DNA of 5,592 nucleotides from an uncultured Planctomycetaceae bacterium (GTDB taxonomy: Bacteria > Planctomycetota > Planctomycetia > Pirellulales > UBA1268). The stretch covers positions 1-5,592 of the forward strand of contig CAJBSQ010000609.1 of NCBI GenBank assembly GCA_903958265.1, in the 5' to 3' direction. Position numbers and translations under genes: made by a program. Positions 5,288 to 5,592 of the stretch are shown here, in pieces. The notes beneath the pieces are model-generated. The model ran no database searches, was not told the DNA's origin, and saw only the letters and a program-made list of their open reading frames with translations. How positions within the stretch are numbered: the first letter of the stretch is position 1; each line of letters begins with the position of its first letter.

Positions 5288-5592
5288 ATGTCGAAGATCT
5301 CCCGCAAGCAATACGTCGACCTGTTTGGCCCGACCGTGGGCGACAAGATCCGGCTCGGCGACACCGAACTCTACGTCGAGATCGAACGCGACCTCCGCAC
5401 CTACGGCGACGAGGCCGTCTACGGTGGCGGCAAGACGCTCCGCGACGGCATGGGCCTCGACAACCAGCTGACGAGCGCCGCCGGCGCCCTCGACCTCGTG
5501 ATCACCAACGCCACGATCATCGATCCCACGATCGGCGTGGTGAAGGCCGACGTCGGCGTCAAGGACGGGAAGATCGTCGGCATCGGCAAGGC
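5288..5592 (+). CDS. ureC: Urease alpha subunit UreC, N-terminal part (cut by window end)
   Basis: UreC carries the dinickel active site of urease. The window holds 101 complete codons of roughly 570. The visible part matches the N-terminal beta-rich domain closely: MSKISRKQYVDLFGPTVGDK at 1-20, IRLGDTELYVEIERDL, TYGDEAVYGGGKTLRDGMG, then LVITNATIIDP and the VGVKDGKIVGIGKA segment at the cut. The nickel ligands (His pairs and the carbamylated Lys), the flap and the catalytic His all lie beyond the window, so activity cannot be judged here. The start is the ATG at 5288 with AGGA upstream, and the family's usual first residues (MSxISRxxYxxxFGPT) confirm it. Confidence 0.98.
   Translation, partial: MSKISRKQYVDLFGPTVGDKIRLGDTELYVEIERDLRTYGDEAVYGGGKTLRDGMGLDNQLTSAAGALDLVITNATIIDPTIGVVKADVGVKDGKIVGIGK

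Overview
This is a GC-rich bacterial window holding most of a urease locus, laid out as two divergent gene blocks around a short control region. The strong evidence is that every large gene matches a urease family over its full length, in the right order and with overlapping or near-abutting ends. The host cannot be named from sequence alone. The high GC content and the leaderless-looking, coiled-coil envelope protein at the left edge would fit a Planctomycetota-like organism, but this is a guess.

Left block, minus strand (read right to left from about 3413 to 441): ureE, ureF, ureG and ureD encode the accessory proteins that bring nickel to apo-urease and drive its GTP-dependent activation. 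ureG and ureD overlap by 4 bases (ATGA). ureE ends in a histidine-rich tail, and ureF probably starts from a GTG 25 bases after the ureE stop. Beyond ureD, after 166 bases without a convincing gene, lies the 5' end of an unrelated minus-strand gene for a signal-peptide plus coiled-coil protein, cut by the window start.

Control region (3414-3555): it contains the two opposing leaders, a strong extended -10 element (TGATATAGT) for the rightward block, a weaker candidate promoter for the leftward block using the same AT island, and two inverted repeats placed on either side of it.

Right block, plus strand (3556 to the window end): a UT-family urea transporter, then ureA (gamma), ureB (beta) and the first 101 codons of ureC (alpha). 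The transporter and ureA overlap by 10 bases, so urea uptake and the structural subunits are likely made from one message. Together the locus imports urea, assembles UreABC, and matures it with UreDEFG to release ammonia and carbon dioxide. No nickel transporter gene and no transcriptional regulator gene lie in the window.

Nothing here is a wholly new system. The points worth a second look are the bidirectional control region, the embedded transporter, the extended UreB, the UreE tail and its relation to the ureF start, and self-complementary ribosome-binding sites at ureA and ureB.
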